Shown: positions 17,400-25,770, numbered from the stretch's first letter. The stretch is DNA of 64,000 nucleotides from Erysipelotrichaceae bacterium (GCA_017512885.1 JAFWEP010000027.1:49409-113408); one strand, 5' to 3'. A program made the numbers and translations. Notes: generated from the sequence alone by a model not told the origin.

Positions 17400-18230
17400 A
17401 TGAAAAAGATCCTGAAGACATTTTTACTGCTGTCATGTCTCTTTCTGCTCTGCGGCTGTCTGCGGACGCGCATGGAACTGAATGTCGGGAAGGACGGAAG
17501 TGTAGATGCCGCGACAGTCATCCTGCTGTCGGAAGAGGTCCTTGAACAGGGAACTGCCCTGACGGAAGAAGATCTGAAGGAAGCAGCTCAGGAAATGACG
17601 GCATCCTACCAGGAACAGGGCGGGGAAGGCACGGTCACGCCCTTGGTCGAGACCTATGATGAGGTACGTTATTTCGGCTTCCGGGTCAGCGGTGTGGAAA
17701 CGGAACTGAAAGCCGTGAAGGAAGGAAACCGCTGGAAACTGGAGATCCCGGCTGCTTCGACGCTCAGCACGCTCTTCGGCGATACAGGCTACAGTCCGGA
17801 AGAACTGCAGCAGATCGTGCAGTCCGGCGCTTCTGCCGAACTGGTCGTCACGATGCCGCGCAATGCCTCATCCAATGTCGGTGTCGTGGAAGGAAAGAAA
17901 GTCACGATCGATCTGCTGAACATACCGGAAGGCACAGCTTCCTTCGTCATCACCTGTTCGGCCGGGATACCGCTCTCGACCTGGCTGCTGATCGCAGCAG
18001 CGATCCTGCTGGCTGCTTCCTTCTTCTTCCTGAAGAAGAAAAAGAGCCCCTCCGCAGAGCTCCCTGTTGAGAGAGAACTGCCGGCAGAAACACCTGCCGA
18101 GGAGACGCCGGAAGCGCCGGCCACGGAGGATACGGAGGAGCCGGAGGAGCCGTCGATCCCACAGTACGGGGAGATGCTGCGCAGCATGCCTCCGACAGAA
18201 ACGGAAAACGAAGAAACGAAAACAGAATGA
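17400..18230 (+). CDS. LppM-like lipoprotein with C-terminal membrane helix
   Basis: 276 residues. Lipobox LLCGC (Cys about 20), then an alpha/beta region beginning RMELNVGKDGSVDAATV that resembles the LppM/DUF3153 domain, a C-terminal membrane helix (TWLLIAAAILLAASFFFL, about 197-214), a KKKK stop-transfer patch and a cytoplasmic tail rich in Glu, Pro and Thr. The domain assignment is by pattern only. Monocistronic. Confidence 0.6.
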   Translation: MKKILKTFLLLSCLFLLCGCLRTRMELNVGKDGSVDAATVILLSEEVLEQGTALTEEDLKEAAQEMTASYQEQGGEGTVTPLVETYDEVRYFGFRVSGVETELKAVKEGNRWKLEIPAASTLSTLFGDTGYSPEELQQIVQSGASAELVVTMPRNASSNVGVVEGKKVTIDLLNIPEGTASFVITCSAGIPLSTWLLIAAAILLAASFFFLKKKKSPSAELPVERELPAETPAEETPEAPATEDTEEPEEPSIPQYGEMLRSMPPTETENEETKTE

Positions 18231-18256
18231 AAGAAGTCCCGCAAAGGGGCTTCTTT
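18231..18256. terminator. Bidirectional terminator
   Basis: Stem AAGAAGTCCC / GGGGCTTCTT, GCAAA loop. Lies between the lipoprotein gene and the convergent apbE, whose stop codon is at its edge. Confidence 0.8.
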
Positions 18257-19385
18257 AGTTCATAAGGAGGATCTCCGCTTCTTCGCTCTGCAGCTCCGGG
18301 ATCAGTCTTTCTGAGATGCCGGGATCGAGCAGCAGCTGCAGTTTTTCTTCGCCTTCCCGGATCAGGGCCCGCTCGGCAGTCAGACCGCTCTTCTGCAGGA
18401 TCTCTTCCTGCAGGGCAGGATCGTCGATGTTCCAGAGGGCCGTGGAGAGGGCATCCAGCGTTCCGGCATCCGTGGCGGCGCACAGGGTGATGCCGCGGAA
18501 GATATCGCGCGGATATCCGCTTGCGGGATCGAGGATATGATGACGGCGGATCCCTTCTTCGTTGAAGAAGAACTGCTGGTCATCGGCGGAGGTGGAGAGG
18601 GCGATATCGTCAGCATAGAGCGCATAGAGCACTTCTCCGCTCTGCGGGGAGCGGACGCCGATATTCCAGTGGATGTCTTCTCCCTCTGCAGTATGGGTGA
18701 TGATCGAAGAGGAGCCGGCATCGAGCAGGAAGGAAGTGTCATACGGAAGCAGCGCTTCGTGGACTTCCTGCAGGATGTAGCCTTTGCTGAAGGCGCCGAG
18801 ATCCAGGATGACCCGCTGCCCGCAGCCGGGATACTCGCGGAAGGAGACGGTATCGTTTTCCTGATCAAGCACGATGTAGTCTCTCAACTGATCATAGGGG
18901 ATGACGCAGGAGAGGCATTCCTGCACTTCCTGTTCATCCGGATCGCTGTTCTCTGCTCCGTTAAAGAGTGGGGACCAGAGGTCGCTGAGCAGACCGACCG
19001 TTGGGTTGAAGGCGCCTTCGCTGAGCTCCGCAAGCTCGATGCTGCGCTCCAGCATGGCGATCAGCCGCTCATCCGTCCTGACCGGCCCCTGACCGTAATG
19101 ATCATTGATCACTTTCAGGTTGTTCAGGAGCGTTCCTTCGCTCTCGTATTCGTGAAAGCGGTCGGCCAGCCGGCTGTATTCCCGCAAAAGCGGATCGGCA
19201 GTTGCGATCAGTTCTTCCTTTTTGTCCGGGTCTGCGGTGATGATCCTGACTTCCGTATTCATCAGCAGGACCATCTCCCCGTTCCGGTCGCTCTCCGGCA
19301 GAAAGACATGCGTCTCTTTCTGCAGAGACTTTGCCGGGGAACAGGCGAAGAGGAAGAGGAGAAGGATCCAGAACAGTCTTTTCAT
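18255..19385 (-). CDS. apbE: FAD:protein FMN transferase (ApbE family lipoprotein)
   Basis: 376 residues. Lipoprotein signal with lipobox LFAC (Cys about 15). Family landmarks: ILDLGAFSKGYILQE (usual DLGGIAKGY), LLDAGSSSI, ALSTSADDQQFF (usual STSGDYERYF), HHILDPASGYP and DALSTALWN, the Mg-binding region. Transfers FMN from FAD to threonine of exported flavoproteins. Several glycine positions are altered but the DPxSGYP and DALSTAL segments are kept. A TTG-initiated longer frame exists. The ATG at 19385, 6 nt behind TATAAT, is chosen. Confidence 0.85.
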   Translation of the reverse strand: MKRLFWILLLFLFACSPAKSLQKETHVFLPESDRNGEMVLLMNTEVRIITADPDKKEELIATADPLLREYSRLADRFHEYESEGTLLNNLKVINDHYGQGPVRTDERLIAMLERSIELAELSEGAFNPTVGLLSDLWSPLFNGAENSDPDEQEVQECLSCVIPYDQLRDYIVLDQENDTVSFREYPGCGQRVILDLGAFSKGYILQEVHEALLPYDTSFLLDAGSSSIITHTAEGEDIHWNIGVRSPQSGEVLYALYADDIALSTSADDQQFFFNEEGIRRHHILDPASGYPRDIFRGITLCAATDAGTLDALSTALWNIDDPALQEEILQKSGLTAERALIREGEEKLQLLLDPGISERLIPELQSEEAEILLMN

Positions 19386-19391
19386 AGTCCA

Positions 19392-19397
19392 ATTATA
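19392..19397 (-). promoter_or_regulatory. -10 element TATAAT of a leaderless start (apbE)
   Basis: Minus-strand TATAAT ends 6 nt before the apbE ATG at 19385, and no ribosome-binding site is present. Confidence 0.6.
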
Positions 19398-19438
19398 CAA
19401 AAAGAAAAGATGTCCCGGAGGACATCTTTCGGTTCAGC

Positions 19439-20152
19439 TTATTCCTGCGGTGTTTCCGGTCCTTCCGGTTTCTCGTCGCAGCAGCAGGGTTCTTCGCCCT
19501 TTTCCTCGCAGCAGCAGGGTTCTTCCGGCTTCTCTTCGCAGCAGCAGGGCTCTTCCGGCTTTTCTTCGGTCTCTTCGACTTCGATGGTCACGGTCTCTGC
19601 TTCCTTGACGGTCTTTTCGCCGTCATCCAGCGCCTTGCGCAGACCTTCCATGGCCTTTTCCGCTACATCGAGGATCGCTTTCTTGGCTCTGTGGATGCTT
19701 TCCTGCGTTTCCGGCTTGTTGAAGTAACCGTCGAGGGTCTCTTTGACATTGGTGCCGGCATTCTTGATGGTGTCGACGATACGTTTGACATCTTCGTTCT
19801 CCATCAGGTTGTCGAAGGAATCATCGATCTCTTTGGAAGCTTCTTCCAGTTTGGAACGGGTAGCCGGATCATCCTGGAATTCGTGGATCTTGGAGATGGT
19901 ATAGTCACAGGCAGCAGCGCATTTCGCCTGCACCCGGTCCAGGAACTCATCAACGTTGGCGCTGTTGCCCAGACTGTTCACGGTCTCTTCGACCTTGTTG
20001 CCGGCTTCGGTAACGACCTTAACGGTCTTATCCAGGATAGCATCCAGCTTCTGCTGGTCTTCCGGAGAGATGAGAGGTCTTCTTTCAGCTGCAGCTTCTT
20101 TGACCTCTTCGATCTTTTCATTCATTTTTTTGATTGCTTCTTCGATTGTCAT
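19439..20152 (-). CDS. Coiled-coil acidic protein with three Cys-Cys-Cys repeats
   Basis: 237 residues, no homologue recognised. The first 180 residues are almost entirely charged helix with heptad-like spacing (IEEAIKKMNEKIEEVKEAA at the start), no signal peptide and no membrane segment. The C-terminus holds three tandem 10-residue units, EEKPEEPCCC type, encoded by 30-bp direct repeats. Nine cysteines in triplets suggest metal or metal-cluster binding, or thiol chemistry (inference). Start chosen at the ATG behind GAGGAGGTAATCACCTT. -10 TATAAT at 20177-20182 (minus). Divergent from the uncharacterised operon at 20335. Confidence 0.75.
   Translation of the reverse strand: MTIEEAIKKMNEKIEEVKEAAAERRPLISPEDQQKLDAILDKTVKVVTEAGNKVEETVNSLGNSANVDEFLDRVQAKCAAACDYTISKIHEFQDDPATRSKLEEASKEIDDSFDNLMENEDVKRIVDTIKNAGTNVKETLDGYFNKPETQESIHRAKKAILDVAEKAMEGLRKALDDGEKTVKEAETVTIEVEETEEKPEEPCCCEEKPEEPCCCEEKGEEPCCCDEKPEGPETPQE
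19468..19560 (-). repeat. 30-bp tandem direct repeats coding EKPEEPCCCE
   Basis: Cysteine-triplet codons (TGC TGC TGC on the minus strand) recur at 19478-19486, 19508-19516 and 19538-19546, an exact 30-bp period. The first two protein units are identical and the third (C-terminal) carries GEEP instead of PEEP. Confidence 0.9.
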
Positions 20153-20253
20153 AAGGTGATTACCTCCTCTTTTTCCATTATATAGTTTTTTCTGAATTTT
20201 GCGTGAAATCGGGAAACTTCGCACTCTGTTGGCATTGTAAGTAACTGTCAGGT

Positions 20254-20270
20254 GTATTTTCAGAAAATAC
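20254..20270. promoter_or_regulatory. 17-bp palindrome, candidate operator
   Basis: GTATTTTC-A-GAAAATAC is a perfect inverted repeat around one base in the 182-bp divergent region. A second overlapping inverted pair is TTTTCAG / CTGAAAA (20257-20278). No regulator is encoded next to it. Confidence 0.4.
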
Positions 20271-20302
20271 CCTGAAAACTGTTATTTATGTGAAAAAAAG
20301 AG

Positions 20303-20308
20303 TAAAAT
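20303..20308 (+). promoter_or_regulatory. -10 element TAAAAT for the 20335 gene
   Basis: TAAAAT 26 nt before the ATG, leader with GGGAGG. No clear -35. Confidence 0.4.
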
Positions 20309-20334
20309 GAATTTCAGAAGTAGGGAGGCAAGCT

Positions 20335-21288
20335 ATGGGAGTATATGAGCTTTTGGTTTCGAAAGAAGACGCCAGAAAGGGTTCTCCGCTTTGTGAATTC
20401 AACGGTTTTCTGGAAGACTATCTGCAGATGCTCGATGAAGAGCATCCGGATCGTGCTGTGCTGAACAGCCTGTTCGAAGCTGACAAGGACCTACACGTGA
20501 TCGTAAACCTGCAGATGGGGATCTCCAGGGAATCGATCTCGAATCAGATCATCCGCTACAAGGACATCTTCAAACTGGAAGACAAGGCTGTCGTCATTCC
20601 GTATGTCCTGTATGCCAAACACGAGGAAGCCGAAAAGGCATTGCTGCTGGTCGGAGAGGACTATATCTACGCCAAGGGCATGTACTATTCTCTGACGGAG
20701 CCCTCCAGTGAACTGCAGGCCGTCAAGAACGATATCGTAGCGATGGACAGCAGGGATCCCGCTCTGATCCTGCAGACCTACGAAAAACTGTTTACCCGCC
20801 GGGCCGGTCAGATCCAGCGCGAGCTTGATCACCGTCATTTCCGTACCTATGAAGAATCCTACCAGCACGCTCTGGAGCTTTCCGAAGGGATCCGCAATGA
20901 ACTGGCTGAGAAGCTGAATGCCGGTGAAGACCGTGAAGAACTGATCCGCAGCTGCATCAGCCGCTGGTTCCTGATCAAGAAGTTCGTCTATGTTCAGTTC
21001 ATGGTCGACAAGAACATCCTGAACACCCAGTTTGAAGGCAACGTCAAGGCCCAGCGCAATCAGGCCAAGCAGAATGCCGACAACATCCGCTTCGTCTCCA
21101 TCTCCGATATGTGGAGAGGCCGCATAGAAGGTTCGAAGCCGGAAGTGAAGGCAGAACCGGAGATCGAGGAAGAGATCGAAGTCGATCGCTCGCAGCCGGT
21201 CGAAGACGTCGTCAGTTCCGTAGCCGGTGTCAATCTGGACGAACCGCTCACGGAAGAGACCGCCGAAGAGAAGCCTGCCGAAGAATAA
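20335..21288 (+). CDS. Uncharacterised cytoplasmic protein of the XpaC/AAA+ cluster
   Basis: 317 residues, not recognised. Mostly helical, no signal or membrane segment. Notable segments are VYELLVSKEDARKGSPLCEF at the N-terminus, RWFLIKKFVYVQFMVDKN in the middle (about 221-238) and an acidic Glu-rich tail over the last 50 residues. Preceded by GGGAGG and followed by a strong terminator, so it can be expressed separately from the next three genes, but orientation and content suggest a common function. Confidence 0.7.
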   Translation: MGVYELLVSKEDARKGSPLCEFNGFLEDYLQMLDEEHPDRAVLNSLFEADKDLHVIVNLQMGISRESISNQIIRYKDIFKLEDKAVVIPYVLYAKHEEAEKALLLVGEDYIYAKGMYYSLTEPSSELQAVKNDIVAMDSRDPALILQTYEKLFTRRAGQIQRELDHRHFRTYEESYQHALELSEGIRNELAEKLNAGEDREELIRSCISRWFLIKKFVYVQFMVDKNILNTQFEGNVKAQRNQAKQNADNIRFVSISDMWRGRIEGSKPEVKAEPEIEEEIEVDRSQPVEDVVSSVAGVNLDEPLTEETAEEKPAEE

Positions 21289-21297
21289 AGAATACAG

Positions 21298-21328
21298 ACA
21301 TCCCGCAGCAATGATGCGGGATGTTTTT
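21298..21328 (+). terminator. Terminator after the 20335 gene
   Basis: Ten-bp stem ACATCCCGCA / TGCGGGATGT, 7-nt loop, T5 tail. Confidence 0.9.
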
Positions 21329-21388
21329 GTATGCTCGGGAAACGCCTTTTCCGGGTTCGTATATCTTTTTTCCAAGTGCTGTTCCGTG

Positions 21389-21394
21389 TATAAT
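21389..21394 (+). promoter_or_regulatory. -10 element TATAAT of a leaderless start (XpaC-like)
   Basis: TATAAT ends 7 nt before the ATG at 21402. An earlier in-frame ATG at 21393 overlaps the hexamer and cannot be within the transcript. Confidence 0.6.
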
Positions 21395-21401
21395 GAAGAC
21401 T

Positions 21402-22340
21402 ATGAGAAATAGAAATTCCGGGCTGGGATTATTCCTTCTGTTCTTCTTCCTTTTCGGCGGCGGATTCGGTCTTCTGACCGGTCTGATCGGCCTCTTCTTT
21501 GAGATCGGTATCCCGATCCTGATGGGTTACGGGATCTACAAAATGATCAAGGCCATGGCCGACAATATCAAGGAAAAACAGAAGGAAAACCGCATCAACA
21601 GCTATCGTGACAGTACCAAGAACTTTTCGAACAGTGAACGTTCCCGTATCGACAGAAAACTCAAGGAGTATTTCCGTGACCACTATTCCTTACCGGTCTA
21701 CGAAGATATCGCTCTGACAACGCAGAACGGGACCTTTACCGCTGTAGAGAATCTGCTGATCTCCGTAGGAGAGGAGAAGATCCTCTCTCTTTCGGATTTC
21801 CGGGCTTACTATCCGGCGATGTACAACAAGATCGTCGATCTGCTGCTGGCCTTCTCCAAACAGAATGAAGAAGTGATGGCAGCGGATGTCAAAACACCGG
21901 AGATCAAACAGGAAGACAAGCTTTCCGATGCCCAGAAATACATCGATAAGATCAACGAACTGAATACAGCGATCCCCAACGAAGAAGTCACCAACGGTCT
22001 TTACCAGACCTGTGCGCTTCTCAAGAAGATCGATCTGGCGGTCAAGGATGACAAGGACCGTTCAAAGCTGGACAAGCTCTATGATTACTATCTGCCGATC
22101 CTGACCGGCATCCTGGAGAACTACCGCAGTCTGCAGCAGGGAACTCCGGATTCCAAGGAATTCAAGGAATCCGAGACTCAGCTGATCAAGACCATCATCC
22201 TGATCAACGAAGCGCTGAAGACGATGAACGAACAGCTGCACGAAGCGGACTACATGAACCTTTCGGCAGACATCACGACCCTGCAGTCGCTGCTGAAGAA
22301 AGACGGTCTGGTCGATAACGACCCCTTCGGACAGAAGTAG
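21402..22340 (+). CDS. XpaC-like membrane protein (5-bromo-4-chloroindolyl phosphate hydrolysis family)
   Basis: 312 residues. Two hydrophobic N-terminal segments (about 7-27 and 29-50, LFLLFFFLFGGGFGLLTG first) followed by a charged helical cytoplasmic region. The middle part, KLDKLYDYYLPILTGILENY (about 222-241), is the typical XpaC core. In Bacillus xpaC is paired with a TelA toxic-anion-resistance gene. No TelA is visible here, and the partners are two unknown proteins and an AAA+ ATPase. Start at the ATG behind TATAAT. SD-led next gene 8 nt downstream, one operon. Confidence 0.7.
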   Translation: MRNRNSGLGLFLLFFFLFGGGFGLLTGLIGLFFEIGIPILMGYGIYKMIKAMADNIKEKQKENRINSYRDSTKNFSNSERSRIDRKLKEYFRDHYSLPVYEDIALTTQNGTFTAVENLLISVGEEKILSLSDFRAYYPAMYNKIVDLLLAFSKQNEEVMAADVKTPEIKQEDKLSDAQKYIDKINELNTAIPNEEVTNGLYQTCALLKKIDLAVKDDKDRSKLDKLYDYYLPILTGILENYRSLQQGTPDSKEFKESETQLIKTIILINEALKTMNEQLHEADYMNLSADITTLQSLLKKDGLVDNDPFGQK

Positions 22341-22348
22341 GAGGAAGT

Positions 22349-22867
22349 ATGACCAATAAAGATTTTGATAAGATCTACGATGAACTGGAATCGTTGATGA
22401 AACAGTCGGAATCCGTGGAACAGCTGCGGGAGAAAGTCAGCAAGCGTTACGAAGACGGTCCTGTGCTTTCGGATCTCCGGGTCAACAAGCGCAATACCCA
22501 TATCGTCCGCCGTCCGAGCATCCCGACCAGGGAACAGATCGGCAGCTACAGCGGTCGCTATGAATGTTTCAGCAAGCTGATCAGCTATGTGGATTACGGT
22601 GTCGGCAATTCCAGCGAATATGTCGACGGACACGCGGAAGCTTTGAAGAAGTACTACGCGCAGGCTCAGTCCACGCCGAACGACCTGACCCTGATCGAAG
22701 CGCGGGTCAACGACGAGATCACCAAGTACAACCATCTCGACAAGAACAACGTCTATGTCAAAGGCTATTATGACGGCCTGTTATATGTCTATCGGGCTTT
22801 ACGCAAATCGAAAGATCTGATCGTGACCGATATCTATGAGAAACTGCGGAGAGGATTAGGAGAATGA
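22349..22867 (+). CDS. Uncharacterised 172-residue protein
   Basis: Not recognised. Soluble, basic centre (DLRVNKRNTHIVRRPSIP, about 41-58), helical C-terminus (GYYDGLLYVYRALRKSKD). Good AGGAGG site. The stop overlaps the ATG of the AAA+ gene, so it is translationally coupled and is likely an adaptor or partner of it (inference). Confidence 0.65.
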   Translation: MTNKDFDKIYDELESLMKQSESVEQLREKVSKRYEDGPVLSDLRVNKRNTHIVRRPSIPTREQIGSYSGRYECFSKLISYVDYGVGNSSEYVDGHAEALKKYYAQAQSTPNDLTLIEARVNDEITKYNHLDKNNVYVKGYYDGLLYVYRALRKSKDLIVTDIYEKLRRGLGE

Positions 22868-24876
22868 ACAAGGAAGATCGCGAGAAACTGCTGGAAGAAA
22901 CACTGAACAAGCGTCGTCCTTATCAGCAGACCTATCAGGAATCGATGGATATCCTCAAGCAGACTGAGACCGAACTGAACAAGCTCCTGATGGAGAATCA
23001 GAAGAACATCATCGATCTCTCCAATGCCAACCATATCTCTCAGAACAACGTCGACCTGGCGACTTTGCAGTCGCAGATCGAGAAAGACTTCAATGTGAAG
23101 ATCGACACCCCACAGACCGTAGTGGCCGGCAAGGATTCCAAGGAAGTCTTCGATGAGATCGAAAAGGAACTGAAAGAGACCGTCATCGGTCAGGACAAAG
23201 CGGTCGAAGAACTGGTCATCGCTTTCCGCCGTCCTTACGTGACCGGTTCCGATCCGACCAAGATCCGCAACTCGATCATCCTGACCGGCACCAACGGTTC
23301 CGGCCGTCATCAGCTGATCCATGCGATGGGCAAGGCTCTCAAGGAACATGGTCTGACCGTTTCCGAAGAAGTGATCGAGATCGATATGTCCCGTTATCAG
23401 TCTTCTTCGCAGGAAGCGCTCTTCCTGCAGGATATCTATGCTGCCCTGCAGGGCCGCAACCCGATCATCCTGCTGGAGAACTTCGAATCAGCTTCCCCGG
23501 TCTACAACCGCATGCTGGCGCAGCTGGTCCTGGAAGGAAGCTGCCTGCTCAACAAGCGTTATGTCTTTGCGAACAATCAGCTGCAGGAAGCTTCGGCAAA
23601 GCTGACCAAAGATGCCATCGATCACCTCGACGGCAACAACAAGGTCCTGGTCTTCGTATCGGAAGGCAAGGCTTCCAAACTGCTGGATGTCTTCGGCAAA
23701 TCCTTCATCGAGAAGATCGATGATCAGATCCGTACATCCCTGCTGGATGAGACATCCTTAAAGGTCATCGTCACCAAGATCCTGCAGGATCTGGTCCAGA
23801 AAAGCATCACCCAGCTGGAGATCCTGCTGCATGTCGACAACTCCGTCCATGACTATCTCCTGCAGTGCTACGAACCGGATGACGGTATCGATTCCCTGAC
23901 TCCGATCGCAGATAAGATCTATAACGAACTGGTCGAACTGGCTCTGCGCCACAACGATATCCGTTCTCTGGATCTGCGTTATGACGGCAAGCTGATCGCC
24001 ACGGAAGAAGATCAGAAGTATGAACTGAATCTCGGCAGCGACATCGATCAGGAAAGAGCGGAGATCCAGAAAGAACTTGATGAGATCGTCGGGCTGCAGA
24101 AGGTCAAGGATTACCTGCTCAGCCTGGAGAACCATGTCAAGGTCTCCCAGCTGCGTAAGAAGAAGGGTCTGAAGGTCGCGGAAGTCTCCAAACACATGAT
24201 CTTTACCGGCAACCCTGGTACCGGCAAGACGACGATCGCCCGCATCGTTTCCCGGATGATGAAAGCCAGCGGCATCCTGAAACAGGGTCAGCTGGTCGAA
24301 GTCACCCGAGCCGATCTGGTCGGCAAGTATGTCGGTCATACCGCTCCCTTAACGATGGATGTCATCGAGAGCGCACTGGGCGGCGTCCTCTTCATCGACG
24401 AAGCTTACTCTCTTTACAGAGGCAAGGATGACTCCTTCGGTCTGGAAGCGATCGATACCCTGGTCAAGGCGATGGAAGACCATCGTGATGACCTGATCGT
24501 CATCCTGGCCGGTTACGACAAGGAAATGGGTGAATTCCTGACCGCCAATACCGGTCTGAAATCCCGTTTCGCCAATATCATCCACTTCGAGGATTACACC
24601 GGCGAGGAACTGATGCTGATCAGTAAGTCCATTGCCAAGGGCAAGGACTACAAGATCGATCCGGAGTGTGAGAAACCGCTGCAGAACTTCTTCACCCTGA
24701 TGCAGGCAAGGAAGGACGTTACCTCCGGTAACGGCCGTCTGGCTCGGAACATCGTGGAAGATGCCATCCTGCACCAGTCCAAGCGTGTCCTGGAAGATCC
24801 GAATGCGGAGTTCGATGTCCTGAAACTGGAGGACTTCGATCTCAACAGCACGGAAGAGATGAAGACCAGCAAGTAA
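22864..24876 (+). CDS. Tandem AAA+ ATPase: degenerate ClpB-like module plus CbxX/CfqX module
   Basis: 670 residues. An N-terminal helical region (1-105) is followed by a first AAA+ module beginning VIGQDKAVEELVIAFRRPY. Its Walker A is GTNGSGRH (about 140, the GK[ST] is lost) and its Walker B reads IILLENFE (no DE pair). The second module (about 405-640) is a canonical CbxX/CfqX ATPase: DEIVGLQKVKDYL, Walker A GNPGTGKTTIAR (about 447), Walker B GVLFIDEAYSLY (about 507) and a SRFANIIHFEDYT sensor region. It is therefore a one-active-site remodelling machine, probably hexameric. It ends the XpaC-like operon. Confidence 0.8.
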   Translation: MNKEDREKLLEETLNKRRPYQQTYQESMDILKQTETELNKLLMENQKNIIDLSNANHISQNNVDLATLQSQIEKDFNVKIDTPQTVVAGKDSKEVFDEIEKELKETVIGQDKAVEELVIAFRRPYVTGSDPTKIRNSIILTGTNGSGRHQLIHAMGKALKEHGLTVSEEVIEIDMSRYQSSSQEALFLQDIYAALQGRNPIILLENFESASPVYNRMLAQLVLEGSCLLNKRYVFANNQLQEASAKLTKDAIDHLDGNNKVLVFVSEGKASKLLDVFGKSFIEKIDDQIRTSLLDETSLKVIVTKILQDLVQKSITQLEILLHVDNSVHDYLLQCYEPDDGIDSLTPIADKIYNELVELALRHNDIRSLDLRYDGKLIATEEDQKYELNLGSDIDQERAEIQKELDEIVGLQKVKDYLLSLENHVKVSQLRKKKGLKVAEVSKHMIFTGNPGTGKTTIARIVSRMMKASGILKQGQLVEVTRADLVGKYVGHTAPLTMDVIESALGGVLFIDEAYSLYRGKDDSFGLEAIDTLVKAMEDHRDDLIVILAGYDKEMGEFLTANTGLKSRFANIIHFEDYTGEELMLISKSIAKGKDYKIDPECEKPLQNFFTLMQARKDVTSGNGRLARNIVEDAILHQSKRVLEDPNAEFDVLKLEDFDLNSTEEMKTSK

Positions 24877-24884
24877 AAGATCAT

Positions 24885-24915
24885 AACAGGGAAGACTGTC
24901 GTCTTCCCTGTTTTC
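24885..24915 (+). terminator. Terminator of the XpaC/AAA+ operon
   Basis: Twelve-bp perfect stem AACAGGGAAGAC / GTCTTCCCTGTT with TGTC loop, then TTTC. Confidence 0.8.
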
Positions 24916-24933
24916 TACAGAGAGGAACAGATC

Positions 24934-25731
24934 ATGAAAGTCACGATGCTGGGGACCGGCAATGCCGGTGTAACGAACTGCTACAACACCTGCTGCGTGT
25001 TTGAGAAAGACGACAGAAAACTATTAACAGACGGCGGAGGAGGCAATGGGCTCCTGCGCCAGCTGAAAGCGGCCGGGATCCGTCCGCAGGACATTCAGGA
25101 GATCTTTGTGACCCACCGTCATCTGGATCATCTCGGCGGGATCTTCTGGATGTTAAGAGTGCTGCTGAGCTCGATGCGTTCGGGGAAGAATACCAGGGAA
25201 GTATCCATCTATTCCCATGAGGAAGTCATTCATATCCTCCGGGAAGCAGTACATCTGCTGCTGCCGGAGTGTGAGCATCTGCTGGATAAACAGCTGCATC
25301 TCGTTACTGTCACAGACAGAGAGAAGGGGACCCTGCTGGGAGCGCCGGTCACTTATTTTGATATTCATTCCGCGAAGGCCAAACAGTTTGGTTTTGCCAT
25401 GGAAGGGGAGCAGAAGATCGTCTACTGCGGCGACGAACCGCTGCCGGAAGGCTGTCAGGACCTGGCAAAGGATGCAGACTGGATGTTTCACGAAGCTTTC
25501 TGTCTCTATGAAGACAGAGAGAAGTTCCGTCCCTATCCGAAACATCATTCGACCGTAAGGGATGCCTGTGAACTGGCAGAGAAGCTGCAGATAAAAAATC
25601 TGGTGCTGTATCATACGGAAGATTCCGATCTTCTGCACCGGAAGGAGCGATATCTCAAAGAAGGAGAACGGTATTATTCAGGAAAGCTGTATGTACCGGA
25701 GGATCTTGACAGTATTTCCATAGAGAACTGA
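24934..25731 (+). CDS. MBL-fold metallohydrolase, RNase Z-like
   Basis: 265 residues. N-terminus KVTMLGTGNAGVTNCYNTCC, zinc motif THRHLDHLGG (HxHxDH, about 55-64), third histidine/aspartate region KIVYCGDEP, and late histidines FHEAF and KHHSTVRDA. The order resembles RNase Z/arylsulfatase-type MBL proteins but it is short of the exosite arm. Substrate unknown. AGAGAGG site. No promoter apart from readthrough of the preceding terminator is evident. Confidence 0.8.
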   Translation: MKVTMLGTGNAGVTNCYNTCCVFEKDDRKLLTDGGGGNGLLRQLKAAGIRPQDIQEIFVTHRHLDHLGGIFWMLRVLLSSMRSGKNTREVSIYSHEEVIHILREAVHLLLPECEHLLDKQLHLVTVTDREKGTLLGAPVTYFDIHSAKAKQFGFAMEGEQKIVYCGDEPLPEGCQDLAKDADWMFHEAFCLYEDREKFRPYPKHHSTVRDACELAEKLQIKNLVLYHTEDSDLLHRKERYLKEGERYYSGKLYVPEDLDSISIEN

Positions 25732-25745
25732 TCATAGTCTATGAG

Positions 25746-25770
25746 GACTATCTTCGGGATGGTCTTTTTT
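25746..25770 (+). terminator. Terminator after the MBL gene
   Basis: Stem GACTATC / GATGGTC with TTCGG loop and T6 tail. Confidence 0.85.

Noticed and set aside
20335..21288. TelA toxic-anion resistance protein next to the XpaC-like gene
   Set aside because: Position would fit but the length and the visible segments do not resemble the TelA family.
21321..21401. Upstream N-terminal extension of the XpaC-like protein
   Set aside because: The extension would include the TATAAT promoter and a Cys/Phe-rich non-homologous leader. ATG 21402 fits better.
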